A stretch of 64,000 bases of DNA from Pseudomonas abietaniphila (lineage in GTDB: Bacteria > Pseudomonadota > Gammaproteobacteria > Pseudomonadales > Pseudomonadaceae): positions 6,324,001 through 6,388,000 of the forward strand of contig NZ_CP155619.1 of the NCBI RefSeq assembly GCF_039697315.1. The letters run 5' to 3'. The translations under genes were made by a program, and so were the position numbers. A model generated the notes under the pieces. That model did no database searches. It saw nothing but the letters and a program-made list of their open reading frames with translations, and was not told the origin of the DNA. Below, piece by piece: positions 8,964-18,022 of the stretch (position 1 is the first letter of the stretch; every line of letters starts with the position of its first letter).

Positions 8964-10097
8964 ATGTCAGATATCACCGCTGTGCTGGACGCTATCCGGC
9001 AGCATCATCGCCGGGATAACGAGATGGTGCTGGCCACCGTTGTGAAGACGCTCGGCTCGTCCTATCGCAGACCCGGTGCGCGAATGATCATCCCGGCCGT
9101 CGGTACGGCGGTCGGGATGGTCAGTGGTGGGTGCCTTGAGACTGATCTGGTTAAAAAGGCGTGGTGGCGTACCTCGAACGGCGCGACCCTTTTGGTGTAC
9201 GACACCAATGAGGACGGCGACACCATCGACGGCATTGCTTCCGAAGGTTTCGGAACGGGCTGTCACGGGCAGATTACGCTGCTGCTGGAGCGTGCTGGCG
9301 ACCCCGGCGCGGCGCTGCTGATTGACGTTCTCGATCGTGTGGTCCGCGCGCGCAAACCGGCGGCGGTGGCCACGATCGTGTCGGGCAACGCGGGCGTCGG
9401 CGATCGCCTGGCGCTGGATGTTGATCACAACGTTGTTGGCGCTCTGGCGGATCCTGATCTGCAAATACTCGTCGAACAGCACCTGCTGAAAGCGTTGACG
9501 GCACGCAAATCGTCCTTCCATTCAGTTCCGCTCAAGCGGAGCACCGTTTCGTTTTTTCTGGAATACATTCAGCCTCCTCAACGCCTGGTGATCTTTGGCG
9601 CGGGCAACGACGTGCCGCCGCTGGTGCAGATTGCCAAAATGTGGGGCTGGCACGTGTCGGTGATTGACAGTCGCTCGCACTTCGCCAAAGCCTCGCGATT
9701 TCCTGACGCCGATGTGGTGCTGCACGCCCCGCTGAACGAACCTTTCGATTTCACGGAACAAGTAACGGGGGCTGCCGTAGCGGTCATGACCCACAGCCTG
9801 ACCCAGGATCAACACTGGTTGGCCCATTGCCTGCGCGAAGACACGGCATACATCGGGCAACTGGGCCCGATCGAGCGAACCGAGCGGTTGCTCAAGGCCA
9901 TGGCGCCTGTTGAGCGGGCCGCCGCCAATACCCGGCTTCACTACCCCATCGGCCTGGATATCGGTGGGGACTCTGCGCCATTCGTTGCGGTGTCTATCCT
10001 CGCGGAGGCCAATGCGGCCCTGGAAAAACGCAGCGCCTGCTCTAGCAGCGTTAAGCGTCGGATGACGGCGGACGCCGGTTTCCGTGCGTCAGGCTGA
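8964..10097 (+). CDS. XdhC-family molybdenum hydroxylase maturation factor
   Basis: A 377-residue XdhC/CoxI protein. The N-terminal XdhC_CoxI domain includes TLGSSYRRPGARM and GCLETD. A C-terminal Rossmann domain begins at LVIFGAGNDVPPL. Proteins of this family bind molybdenum cofactor, sulfurate it and insert it into xanthine-dehydrogenase-type enzymes. The ATG at 8964 follows GGGAGG; an upstream GTG (8940) lacks a ribosome site. It is the fourth gene of the hydroxylase operon, 35 bp after the cytochrome gene, matching its helper role. Confidence 0.87.
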   Translation: MSDITAVLDAIRQHHRRDNEMVLATVVKTLGSSYRRPGARMIIPAVGTAVGMVSGGCLETDLVKKAWWRTSNGATLLVYDTNEDGDTIDGIASEGFGTGCHGQITLLLERAGDPGAALLIDVLDRVVRARKPAAVATIVSGNAGVGDRLALDVDHNVVGALADPDLQILVEQHLLKALTARKSSFHSVPLKRSTVSFFLEYIQPPQRLVIFGAGNDVPPLVQIAKMWGWHVSVIDSRSHFAKASRFPDADVVLHAPLNEPFDFTEQVTGAAVAVMTHSLTQDQHWLAHCLREDTAYIGQLGPIERTERLLKAMAPVERAAANTRLHYPIGLDIGGDSAPFVAVSILAEANAALEKRSACSSSVKRRMTADAGFRASG

Positions 10098-10175
10098 TCG
10101 ACCTGCACGACGTCGGATGATCGTCGTCGGGATGGGCGAAGAGGGTTGCGTGGCGTAGTATGGATACCGTCATCC

Positions 10176-10694
10176 ATGCGCGACTGTAGGTACCTCTTGA
10201 ATACCCAATTTCGGCCCCATCAAGGCTTCAGCATTCACAGAACGTGCAACGGTTCTGCGTTGCGCAAGGCGACTCGCCGGATTTCCTCTCTCTACGGCGC
10301 GGTACTCGCGCCCAGTGGCCTGCGCCAGACTCAGCATTCCCTGCTCGCCCACGTTGACCGCTCGAACAGCCCGACCCTGTCGGAACTCGCGAGCGATCTG
10401 GTGCTGGACCGCACGGCGCTTTCCCACAACCTCAAACCCCTTGAACGCGACGGCTACCTGGCCATCGTGCGCGACGCCAATGACAACCGCGTCAAGCGTG
10501 TGATGCTGACTGAGAAAGGCAAAGAGAAGCTGGCCGAGACGACCCGCTTGTGGAGCATTGCCCACAATCGTTTCGAGCGCCTGTATGGGAAGGAAAAGGC
10601 CGAGCTGCTGCGTGAAATGCTGGCGGACGTTTATTCGGACGAACTGACCGAGGCGTTCGAGCGGGCAGGGGCAGAGGGAGTGGTCGAAGGGTGA
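10176..10694 (+). CDS. MarR-family transcriptional regulator
   Basis: About 172 residues with a winged helix-turn-helix: TLSELASDLVLDRTALSHNLKPLERDGYL is the recognition region and DANDNRVKRVMLTEKGKEKL the wing. The start is uncertain: ATG at 10176, an upstream TTG (10146), or TTG at 10197, which has AGG nine bases upstream. It lies 78 bp downstream of the XdhC gene in the same direction and may regulate the hydroxylase operon or the convergent dctA region. MarR proteins are usually repressors released by phenolic or acidic ligands. Confidence 0.82.
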   Translation: MRDCRYLLNTQFRPHQGFSIHRTCNGSALRKATRRISSLYGAVLAPSGLRQTQHSLLAHVDRSNSPTLSELASDLVLDRTALSHNLKPLERDGYLAIVRDANDNRVKRVMLTEKGKEKLAETTRLWSIAHNRFERLYGKEKAELLREMLADVYSDELTEAFERAGAEGVVEG

Positions 10695-10813
10695 GCGCTC
10701 AGCGAATCGAAAGAGGTTCGCGCACTGACCGCTCAACCGGTGTCGATGACGCTGCTTTCGCCACCCTCGGCGTTGCACCAAGGGTGGATGTCCAAAACGT
10801 CTATCAGGAGGGG

Positions 10814-12100
10814 TCAGACGGGCTCATCCTGAAGCACGCGATGTTTCTTGAGGGCGATACGCCCCATCTTGCTTCGATCCAGCTGACCTTCCCACGCCGC
10901 AATGACCACTGCCGCTACTGCGTTGCCGATGATGTTGGTTAGCGACCGGCACTCGGCCATGAAGCGGTCTACACCCAGGATCAACACCATCGCCGCCACC
11001 GGAACGGTAGGCACCACTGCCAGACTGGCTGCAAGTGCAACGAACCCTGCGCCGACAACAGCGCCCGCGCCCTTGGAGGTGAGCATGGTCACCAGCAGCA
11101 GCGTGAGCTGTTGTTCGAGCGTCAGGTCGATGTTGGTGGCTTGGGCCAGGAACAGCACGGCCATCGTCATGTAAATGTTGGTGCCGTCCAGATTGAACGT
11201 GTAGCCGGTCGGTACCACGATGCCGACCACGCCTTTGGAGCAGCCCAGTCCTTCGAGTTTTTCGATCAGTTGCGGGAGTGCGGATTCCGAGGTGCTGGTG
11301 CCGAGCACGATCAACAGTTCGGATTTGATATGTGCCAGTAGCTTGAAGATGCTGAACCCCGCCAGTCGGGCGATCCCGCCCAACACGCACGCCACGAACA
11401 CGAAAGCGGTCAGGTAGAACGTGCCGATCAGTTTGAACAGCGGCAGCATCGAGCCGATGCCGTATTTGCCGGTGGTGAAGGCGATGGCACCGAACGCGCC
11501 CAATGGCGCGACCCGCGCGATCATGCCGACGATCCGGAAGAAGACTTCGGAAGCCTGGCTGATGGAGTCGGCAAGTGGGCGGGCACGCTCGCCTATCAGC
11601 ACCAGCGAGATGCCGAACATCACCGACACCAGCAGGATCGGCAGGATCTCACCCTTGGCGAACGCGTCGAAAAAGGTAACGGGAATGATATGGAGCAGGA
11701 ATCCGGTGATGCCTTCACCGTGATCGGCCTGATTCACGAAGCCGCTTACGGCGCCGGCGTCGAGGGTTTTGATGTCGATGTTGAAACCCGCGCCGGGGTG
11801 TAGCAAATGGCCGAAGATCAAGCCGATCAGCAGCGCGAACGAGGACACCACTTCGAAGTAGAGCAGGGCCTTGCCTCCGACCCGGCCGACCTGCTTGATG
11901 TCGTGCATGCTGGTGATGCCGGACACCACGGTGCAGAAGATGATAGGGCCGATCACCATCTTGATCAGCTTGATGAACGCATCGCCCAGTGGCTTGAGTT
12001 CTACGCCAGTGTCGGGGCGCAGATGACCGATAATCACGCCCAGAACGATGGCGATGATCACCTGAATGTACAAGGTGCCCAGCAGTTTTCTGATAGTCAT
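10814..12100 (-). CDS. dctA: C4-dicarboxylate:cation symporter DctA
   Basis: A 428-residue DAACS-family permease. The start [21 protein letters not shown] and the segments [20 protein letters not shown] and the C-terminal [13 protein letters not shown] loop are family signatures. It imports succinate, fumarate, malate or related dicarboxylates by Na+/H+ symport at the inner membrane. The ATG at 12100 is chosen over an upstream GTG (12133) because DctA proteins begin at this point. The tautomerase gene lies upstream on the same strand, so the transporter may bring in the substrate of local catabolism. It is likely a paralogue of a housekeeping dctA. Confidence 0.92.
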   Translation of the reverse strand: MTIRKLLGTLYIQVIIAIVLGVIIGHLRPDTGVELKPLGDAFIKLIKMVIGPIIFCTVVSGITSMHDIKQVGRVGGKALLYFEVVSSFALLIGLIFGHLLHPGAGFNIDIKTLDAGAVSGFVNQADHGEGITGFLLHIIPVTFFDAFAKGEILPILLVSVMFGISLVLIGERARPLADSISQASEVFFRIVGMIARVAPLGAFGAIAFTTGKYGIGSMLPLFKLIGTFYLTAFVFVACVLGGIARLAGFSIFKLLAHIKSELLIVLGTSTSESALPQLIEKLEGLGCSKGVVGIVVPTGYTFNLDGTNIYMTMAVLFLAQATNIDLTLEQQLTLLLVTMLTSKGAGAVVGAGFVALAASLAVVPTVPVAAMVLILGVDRFMAECRSLTNIIGNAVAAVVIAAWEGQLDRSKMGRIALKKHRVLQDEPV

Positions 12101-12141
12101 TGTTATTGTCTCTTCAGCTTTGTAAGGGGCCACGCGAAAAC

Positions 12142-12170
12142 CTCTCCTTCACAAAACGGGTGAAGGAGAG
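12142..12170 (-). promoter_or_regulatory. 11-bp inverted repeat in the dctA leader
   Basis: CTCTCCTTCAC (12142-12152) and GTGAAGGAGAG (12160-12170) form a perfect 11-bp stem with a 7-nt loop. On the minus-strand transcript it lies between the tautomerase stop (12246) and the dctA start (12100). It has no proper U run, so it may be an attenuator, a weak terminator or an RNA processing/stability element. Confidence 0.5.
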
Positions 12171-12245
12171 AACGTGCGGGTCACACCGGAAATAACGACA
12201 GCGTCAAGTGCTCAGGTCACAAGGCAGGACGTGGCAGGTCGCTGT

Positions 12246-12650
12246 TTACTGCGCGGATTCAGGGGCTTCGTCTTCGCTCCACTCAGGGCTGTAACCGCCC
12301 AGCGTCGGGTGGTACATCTCGTCGCCCGAGTGCTGGGTGAACTCTACATTCAGGCGGTCTTCACGCAGCCCGAGGATGTCGATGCAGTGCTGGCAGAGCG
12401 CTTTGGCGACGTCCATGCGAAGTTCGGGCGTGCGGCCGCGGCGGATATCGCACATCAACACGGAGACGGGCACAGGCTCGCCGTCAACGGTTCTCCAGAC
12501 GCCGCCTTCACCGGTTTCGCGGATCGCCACGCTGATTCTCAAGATGTCCACGGTCATCATGGCCGAGTAGGTCTTGCACATCTCATGTGCCAGCTGCTTC
12601 TTTTTTTCGACCGGGAATGTCCCGTTCACGTCGAGCTGAAGGTAAGGCAT
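12246..12650 (-). CDS. Tautomerase family protein (second copy type)
   Basis: A 134-residue tautomerase-superfamily protein starting Met-Pro-Tyr-Leu-Gln-Leu, leaving a catalytic Pro-1. The ATG at 12650 follows GGAG and is preferred to an ORF start 26 codons earlier, because it exposes Pro. It diverges strongly from the tautomerase at 3100 and keeps a C-terminal acidic tail (SEDEAPESAQ). It precedes dctA by about 145 bp on the same strand. The substrate is unknown. Confidence 0.82.
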   Translation of the reverse strand: MPYLQLDVNGTFPVEKKKQLAHEMCKTYSAMMTVDILRISVAIRETGEGGVWRTVDGEPVPVSVLMCDIRRGRTPELRMDVAKALCQHCIDILGLREDRLNVEFTQHSGDEMYHPTLGGYSPEWSEDEAPESAQ

Positions 12651-12733
12651 TTTTATTCTCCGCGTTCGATGGATTGATAGCTCCCACCGACGATTGACGG
12701 GAGGAGCTACGTGCGATTCATTCGGCATAATTC

Positions 12734-12799
12734 CCCGTAAATACGGGTCTTAATTGTAATAGGTGAATATGCACACAAATAATTTGATTGCATATGCAC
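12734..12799. promoter_or_regulatory. Palindromes upstream of the tautomerase-dctA unit
   Basis: A 14-bp palindrome CCCGTA-AA-TACGGG (12734-12747) is followed by a direct repeat of ATATGCAC at 12767-12774 and 12792-12799. The second copy lies inside the perfect palindrome TGCATATGCA (12789-12798). The whole lies 85-150 bp upstream of the tautomerase ATG in the roughly 330-bp gap (12651-12980) to the GlxA gene; no gene is seen in that gap. Confidence 0.4.
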
Positions 12800-12980
12800 C
12801 TTTTGTCAACGCTTCGTTTTGCAAGCTGATCAGTGGGTGGCGGCGCAGGGGCGGAGCGGTGATGAAGGGGGACAGCGGAATGCGGACGTGCAGGCGCGGA
12901 CGCGCCCGGATGACCTGGAGGTCATGGGCGGCCCGCTTTACCTAGCGTGTCGCGAGGGAGGAGGTGTCAGGCGAGGGGGA

Positions 12981-13931
12981 TCAGGTCGAAATATCGACCA
13001 TCTGTGCTTCAGTGATGCGCTTGATCGCTTGAGGGGACTGATTGAAGGCCCGCAGGAAGGAGCGTCTCATGCGCTCGCGGTCACCGAATCCGCAGTCGCG
13101 GGCAATGATGTCGAGGGAGTATCGGCCTTCTTCCATCATGATCCGCGCCGCTTCGACGCGCAGATGTTCAATGGCCTTGGCAGGAGACTGTCCGGTTTCA
13201 TCGCGGAAAATCCGGCTGAATTGCCGAGGGCTCAGGTGAGCGACTCCGGCCAGTTCCTCGACCGACAATTCAGAGGCAAGGTTTTCCTTCGCATAGAGCA
13301 GCGTGGTCTGGATGCGGTCGGTTTTGGGATCGAGTTCCAGCAGGGTCGAAAACTGTGACTGGCCCCCGGATCGACGGTGGTGAACGACCATTTTCTTGGC
13401 CACGTTGCGAGCCAGTGTGGTGCCTAGATCCTTTTCCAGAATGGCCAGCGCGAGGTCTATGCCAGCGGTCATGCCTGCCGACGTCCATACGGCACCATCG
13501 ATGACGAAAATCCGGTCTTCTTCCAGGTGAACGTCCGGAAAACTTGAGCGGAATTCGCGGGCGTGGGCCCAATGGGTGGTGGCGCGACGTCCGTCCAGCA
13601 GGCCCGCCTGAGCGACGACGAACGCGCCGGTGCAGACCGCCGTAATGCGTTTGGTGGTGGTGACCGACGAGCGCAGGAAGTCCAGCAGTCCTGCGGAGAC
13701 GTTGTCAATTTGATTGTTGCCAATGACGATCAGCGTGTCGTAACGGGCGTCCTTGAACGACGTCGTTTCCATCCCGAACCCGAGGGAAGACCGAACAATG
13801 CCGCCGTGTTCAGACACCACCGCCAGGTCGTACGACGGGCCGTTCATGTCGTTCGCTGTTTCAAAGACCGCCGATACAGCAAGTCCCAGCACCTGAAAGC
13901 CAGGGTAAATCACCAGTCCGACACGAATCAT
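12981..13931 (-). CDS. GlxA-family transcriptional regulator (DJ-1/PfpI + AraC)
   Basis: A 316-residue regulator. Residues ~1-180 form a DJ-1/PfpI-like sensor domain (VGLVIYPGFQVLGL, ITAVCTGAFVVAQAGLL with the elbow cysteine). The C-terminal ~100 residues are an AraC HTH (SVEELAGVAHLSPRQFSRIF; ARDCGFGDRERMRRSFLRAF). The ATG at 13931 has GGGAG upstream. It is divergent from the SDR at 14167, with a copy of the 28-bp element between them. It is about the same length and architecture as the regulator at 22721, also paired with an SDR. Confidence 0.9.
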   Translation of the reverse strand: MIRVGLVIYPGFQVLGLAVSAVFETANDMNGPSYDLAVVSEHGGIVRSSLGFGMETTSFKDARYDTLIVIGNNQIDNVSAGLLDFLRSSVTTTKRITAVCTGAFVVAQAGLLDGRRATTHWAHAREFRSSFPDVHLEEDRIFVIDGAVWTSAGMTAGIDLALAILEKDLGTTLARNVAKKMVVHHRRSGGQSQFSTLLELDPKTDRIQTTLLYAKENLASELSVEELAGVAHLSPRQFSRIFRDETGQSPAKAIEHLRVEAARIMMEEGRYSLDIIARDCGFGDRERMRRSFLRAFNQSPQAIKRITEAQMVDIST

Positions 13932-14067
13932 CGTTTGCGCTCCCGTCAGACACATGGCGTGTCGGAAAAGGTTGTATGGGATAATTTCAGGTCATGCTCT
14001 CACAGTTTTTCATGCCCTGCTATAGGTGGCGTGATGCGATCAACGTGCATATCCAATGTTCCGGACT

Positions 14068-14095
14068 ACGACTCAAAAGGTTGGATATCTGTCAT
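14068..14095 (+). promoter_or_regulatory. Conserved 28-bp element, copy 2
   Basis: The invariant block GTTGGATATC sits at 14080-14089, preceded by AAAA at fixed spacing and followed by TGTCAT. An inverted copy of its core (ATATCCAA) is present at 14049-14056, 24 bp away. The element is 86 bp upstream of the SDR start measured from TTGG, almost the same as copy 3 (88 bp). Confidence 0.65.
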
Positions 14096-14166
14096 TGAAG
14101 ACGCAATTTAGGCTCCTTATCATCGATCCAGCTTGAGCACTGCGCCGGTCTACGAGAGATTAAGAG

Positions 14167-14940
14167 ATGCATGATTCCGTACATATGGGCACCGCGCTGA
14201 TCGCTGACGCTTCAGCGGGCATCGGTGCGCGTTATGCCTGTCGGCTCGCGGAGCGGGGCTACGACATCATTTTAGTCGCCCGTCACCGCGCACCACTGTA
14301 CGAAATGGCTTCACAGCTGACGACCCGGACGGGCCGCAGCTTTGAGGTGGTCGAAGCGGACCTGGGGACGTTGGATGGGCTGGCTACAGTTGAGACAGTG
14401 TTGCGGACGGACTCCAGCATCACCCTGCTGGTCAACAACGTCAGCATTGATTACTCGACGCTGGCCCCAGTGATCGACTCGATCGCGCTGGAGCGCCTTA
14501 TTGGCCTGAACATCACGGCAGTCGCCCGTCTCACTTGCGCGCTGGTTCCAAAGTTGGTGGCACGCCAGGGCGGCACGATCATTCAAGTCACGGACAACGT
14601 GAGTGATTCGCCGTTTTTACTGGGCAGTGTCTATGAGGGCATCAAGGCGTTCGTGCTGGCGTATTCACAGTCACTCAGGAAAGGACTGGTGGGCCAGGGC
14701 GTCAGGATTCAAACCGTGATGCCTGCCTCTGGCAGCGCGGGCACTGACATTGAGTCGACTGCTTATTCCGGGATCAGTACCTGTAACTGTTCCAACGCCG
14801 ATGCTTTTGTGAAAGCGGCATTGGCCGGGCTGGATCGAAATGAATTCATGACCACGCCGGGAGTGGAGGATTCGGATTGGGTCATTTCAATGGGTGCCGA
14901 TGGGTTATACCGGTTTCTTCGCCGTTCAATTTACCCCTGA
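14167..14940 (+). CDS. SDR-fold protein lacking catalytic residues (paralogue of 19241-20035)
   Basis: A 257-residue short-chain dehydrogenase/reductase fold, clearly paralogous to the SDR at 19241 over its whole length. The active-site Tyr156 and Lys160 are kept, but the position of the catalytic Ser (143) is Asp. The cofactor-loop TGASAGIG has become ADASAGIG (residues 13-20, first Gly to Asp), and NNAG has become NNVS (90-93). Reduced or absent oxidoreductase activity is therefore expected. The reading frame is intact, so a binding or regulatory role is possible. It is divergent from the GlxA regulator and has the 28-bp element upstream. Confidence 0.85.
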   Translation: MHDSVHMGTALIADASAGIGARYACRLAERGYDIILVARHRAPLYEMASQLTTRTGRSFEVVEADLGTLDGLATVETVLRTDSSITLLVNNVSIDYSTLAPVIDSIALERLIGLNITAVARLTCALVPKLVARQGGTIIQVTDNVSDSPFLLGSVYEGIKAFVLAYSQSLRKGLVGQGVRIQTVMPASGSAGTDIESTAYSGISTCNCSNADAFVKAALAGLDRNEFMTTPGVEDSDWVISMGADGLYRFLRRSIYP

Positions 14941-15063
14941 TAAGACGTCGTTACGTTAGTTGCATCGGCAACCGGTGCAGTGCAGTTCACAGTTAATCAA
15001 AAGAACTTTCCCTTTAACTGCGGGGAGACGATCCGTCGTCCCTGTTAATCAGAGTGTGAGTAT

Positions 15064-16206
15064 ATGAACATTGGAGTGCCGGCTGAAATACGGCCGAATG
15101 AAATGCGGGTAGCCGCCACCCCCGATACGGTGAAGAAACTCGTCAATCTGGGGCATTCGCTGCGGGTCGAAAGTGGCGCGGGCGCTGCGGCGCACTTTCC
15201 AGACAGTGCCTATGCCGCAGCGGGGGCGACCCTCGTTGAGGCCGATGCCGCGTTCGGCGCGCAAACAGTATTGAAAGTGCACTCGCCAGAAGACGATGAA
15301 CTGCGCCTGATGAAACCCGGCACTGTCGTCATCGGCATGCTCGACCCCTTCAACGCCTCCAACATGCGCGCGCTGGCTGACGCCGGGTTGACTGCTTTCT
15401 CGCTGGAAGCCGCGCCTCGTACGACGCGGGCCCAGAGTATGGATGTGCTTTCCTCGCAGGCCAATATCGCCGGTTACAAGGCGACGCTGGTAGCCATGAG
15501 CATGTATCAGCGTTTCGTGCCGATGTTGATGACGGCCGCCGGGACCGTCAAGGCTGCCAGAATCCTCATATTGGGCGCTGGAGTGGCAGGTTTGCAGGCG
15601 ATTGCCACCGCCAAACGCTTGGGGGCCGTGGTCGAAGCGTCGGACGTCCGGCCTGCGGCGAAAGAACAGATCGAGTCGCTGGGCGCCAAATTTCTAGACG
15701 TGCCTTACGAAACGGACGAGGAGAGAGAAGCGGCTGTGGGTGTCGGCGGTTACGCACGGCCCATGCCGGGCTCCTGGCTGGAGCGTCAATCGGCACTGGT
15801 GCATCAGCGCGCCATTCAGGCCGACATCATCATCTCTACGGCGCTGATTCCAGGTCGCACCGCACCGACGCTGATTCATGAGCACACCGTTGAAAAGATG
15901 AAGCCGGGTTCGATCATTGTCGATCTGGCCGCGGGGCGAGGGGCGCAGTACCAGGGCCGCGCCGGTGGCAACTGCCCACTGACGGAAGCCGACAAAGTGG
16001 TCGTTCGCCATGGCGTCCGCCTGGTAGGGCACACCAACTTTGCATCCATGTTGGCAACGGACGCTTCCGAATTGTATGCCCGCAACCTCCTTAACTTCCT
16101 GGCATTGATTACAGGCCCGGATGCCACTGTTTCTATTGATCCGGCTGACCCTATCGTCGCGGCGACGCTGTTTGCCCGTGATGGTCAGGTGTTGCGGACC
16201 CTTTAA
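15064..16206 (+). CDS. pntAA: NAD(P) transhydrogenase subunit alpha, part 1
   Basis: A 380-residue NAD(H)-binding domain I of the proton-translocating transhydrogenase. Visible features are the mobile-loop region RAQSMDVLSSQANIAGYKA (122-140) and the Rossmann motif GAGVAG (171-176). It belongs to the split three-subunit form in which PntAA lacks membrane helices. With PntAB and PntB it uses the proton gradient to reduce NADP+ with NADH. It is first of a three-gene operon, 123 bp after the degenerate SDR. Confidence 0.93.
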   Translation: MNIGVPAEIRPNEMRVAATPDTVKKLVNLGHSLRVESGAGAAAHFPDSAYAAAGATLVEADAAFGAQTVLKVHSPEDDELRLMKPGTVVIGMLDPFNASNMRALADAGLTAFSLEAAPRTTRAQSMDVLSSQANIAGYKATLVAMSMYQRFVPMLMTAAGTVKAARILILGAGVAGLQAIATAKRLGAVVEASDVRPAAKEQIESLGAKFLDVPYETDEEREAAVGVGGYARPMPGSWLERQSALVHQRAIQADIIISTALIPGRTAPTLIHEHTVEKMKPGSIIVDLAAGRGAQYQGRAGGNCPLTEADKVVVRHGVRLVGHTNFASMLATDASELYARNLLNFLALITGPDATVSIDPADPIVAATLFARDGQVLRTL

Positions 16207-16227
16207 TCACTTAACGAGTAACGCATT

Positions 16228-16557
16228 ATGGAAATCGTCAATCACGGCATCATTAATCTGATCATTTTTGTACTCGCCATTTACGTGGGCTACCACGTCG
16301 TCTGGAATGTCACCCCGGCACTTCATACCCCGCTAATGGCGGTTACAAATGCCATCTCTGCCATTGTCATTGTTGGAGCGATGTTGGCCGTTGGTCTTAC
16401 TTCGACCAGGTTTGGACAGTTGTTTGGGGCGCTCGGGGTTCTGCTCGCTTCCATCAACGTCTTCGGCGGCTTTCTGGTTACACGCCGGATGTTGGAAATG
16501 TTCAAGAAAAAAGCCCTCGCACTTCCGATCCCTCGTGAAAAGGCGCCACGGTCATGA
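16228..16557 (+). CDS. pntAB: NAD(P) transhydrogenase subunit alpha, part 2
   Basis: A 109-residue integral membrane protein with three or four hydrophobic helices, including the signature [21 protein letters not shown], conserved in the proton channel part of the alpha subunit. It overlaps the next gene by 4 bp (ATGA), showing translational coupling with pntB. Confidence 0.93.
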   Translation: MEIVNHGIINLIIFVLAIYVGYHVVWNVTPALHTPLMAVTNAISAIVIVGAMLAVGLTSTRFGQLFGALGVLLASINVFGGFLVTRRMLEMFKKKALALPIPREKAPRS

Positions 16558-17999
16558 GTCCGAATATTGTTACTTTGCTCTATCTCATTGCCTCGGTGTG
16601 TTTCATTCAAGCGTTGAAAGGCCTGTCCAATCCTAAAACAGCGCGCATCGGCAACGCATTCGGCATGGCCGGGATGACCATAGCTGTGCTTACCACGCTG
16701 GCCATGATTCGCTTTCAGGCCATGACAAAGGGGAGCGGTGAAATCCAGGTGGGCTTGGGCCTGTTGGTGTTGTCTCTGGTTGTGGGCGGCGGTATCGGTG
16801 CGGTGCTGTCCGCTCGGGTGGAAATGACCAAAATGCCTGAGCTGGTGGCGGGCATGCATTCGCTGATCGGTCTGGCGGCGGTGTGTATCGCTTATGCCGT
16901 GGTGTCCGAACCGAGCGTATTCGGATCGAGCGAAGCGGGCGTCAGCATTCCTCGGGGCAACCGGGTCGAGTTGTTCCTCGGCGCGTTTGTCGGGGCCGTC
17001 ACCTTCACCGGCTCGATCATCGCGTTCGGCAAGCTCTCCGGTCGCTACAACTTCCGGCTGTTCAAAGGCGCTCCGGTTCGCTTCCCGTTTCAGCACACCT
17101 TCAACCTGATCGTGGCGTTGATCGCACTGGCTTTGGGCCTCACGTTTGTCGTGACCCAGGCCTGGCTGCCGTTCGTGCTGATGACGTTCGCGGCCCTGGC
17201 GTTGGGCCTGCTCATCATCATCCCTATTGGCGGCGCTGACATGCCCGTCGTTGTGTCGATGCTCAACTCTTATTCGGGTTGGGCGGCAGCGGGCATAGGC
17301 TTCTCGTTGAACAACCCGATGCTGATCATCGCCGGTTCGCTGGTGGGGTCTTCAGGAGCGATCTTGTCCTACATTATGTGCAAGGCCATGAATCGCTCGT
17401 TCCTGAACGTGCTGCTGGGCGGCTTCGGTAACACGGCCGGTGGCGGTGCTGCCGATGTCGAGCAGGCCGAGCGTCCCGTGAAATCGGGCTCGGCAGAAGA
17501 CGCCGCGTTCATGTTGAGCAATGCCCAGAGTGTGGTGATCGTGCCAGGTTACGGCCTCGCAGTGGCGCGTGCTCAGCACTCGCTTAAAGAGTTGACCGCT
17601 TTGCTGACGGCCAAGGGAGTGGACGTCCGCTATGCCATTCACCCGGTGGCAGGACGCATGCCCGGCCACATGAACGTGCTGCTGGCCGAGGCCGAAGTGC
17701 CCTACGAGCAGGTGCACGAGATGGAAGAAATCAACATGGAGTTCGGACAGACCGACGTCGTGCTCGTGCTGGGGGCCAACGACGTGGTGAACCCGGCAGC
17801 CAAGAATGACCCGAGTTCGCCGATCTCCGGCATGCCGATTCTGGAGGCGTACAAAGCGCGCACCATCATCGTCAACAAGCGTTCGATGGCGGCCGGGTAT
17901 GCCGGTCTGGATAACGATCTGTTCTATCTGGACAAAACCCTGATGGTGTTCGGCGATGCGAAGAAAGTGATCGAAGACATGACCAAGGCTGTGGACTGA
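16554..17999 (+). CDS. pntB: NAD(P) transhydrogenase subunit beta
   Basis: A 481-residue subunit with about nine membrane helices in the N-terminal ~270 residues (channel domain II) and a soluble NADP(H)-binding domain III at the C-terminus, marked by [32 protein letters not shown] and the [10 protein letters not shown] motif. Complete length for the family. In this neighbourhood the enzyme would supply NADPH for SDR and reductase steps; that link is inference. Confidence 0.94.
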   Translation: MSPNIVTLLYLIASVCFIQALKGLSNPKTARIGNAFGMAGMTIAVLTTLAMIRFQAMTKGSGEIQVGLGLLVLSLVVGGGIGAVLSARVEMTKMPELVAGMHSLIGLAAVCIAYAVVSEPSVFGSSEAGVSIPRGNRVELFLGAFVGAVTFTGSIIAFGKLSGRYNFRLFKGAPVRFPFQHTFNLIVALIALALGLTFVVTQAWLPFVLMTFAALALGLLIIIPIGGADMPVVVSMLNSYSGWAAAGIGFSLNNPMLIIAGSLVGSSGAILSYIMCKAMNRSFLNVLLGGFGNTAGGGAADVEQAERPVKSGSAEDAAFMLSNAQSVVIVPGYGLAVARAQHSLKELTALLTAKGVDVRYAIHPVAGRMPGHMNVLLAEAEVPYEQVHEMEEINMEFGQTDVVLVLGANDVVNPAAKNDPSSPISGMPILEAYKARTIIVNKRSMAAGYAGLDNDLFYLDKTLMVFGDAKKVIEDMTKAVD

Positions 18000-18022
18000 A
18001 ACGACAACCCCGGAGCATTCAG

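Noticed and set aside
9950-9970. Extra copy of the GTTGGATATC element inside the XdhC gene
   Set aside because: Only CTGGATATC matches; it is inside coding sequence and lacks the flanking fixed positions.
16323-17096. Minus-strand frame over pntAB/pntB
   Set aside because: Antisense of two well-defined transhydrogenase subunits; no family resemblance.
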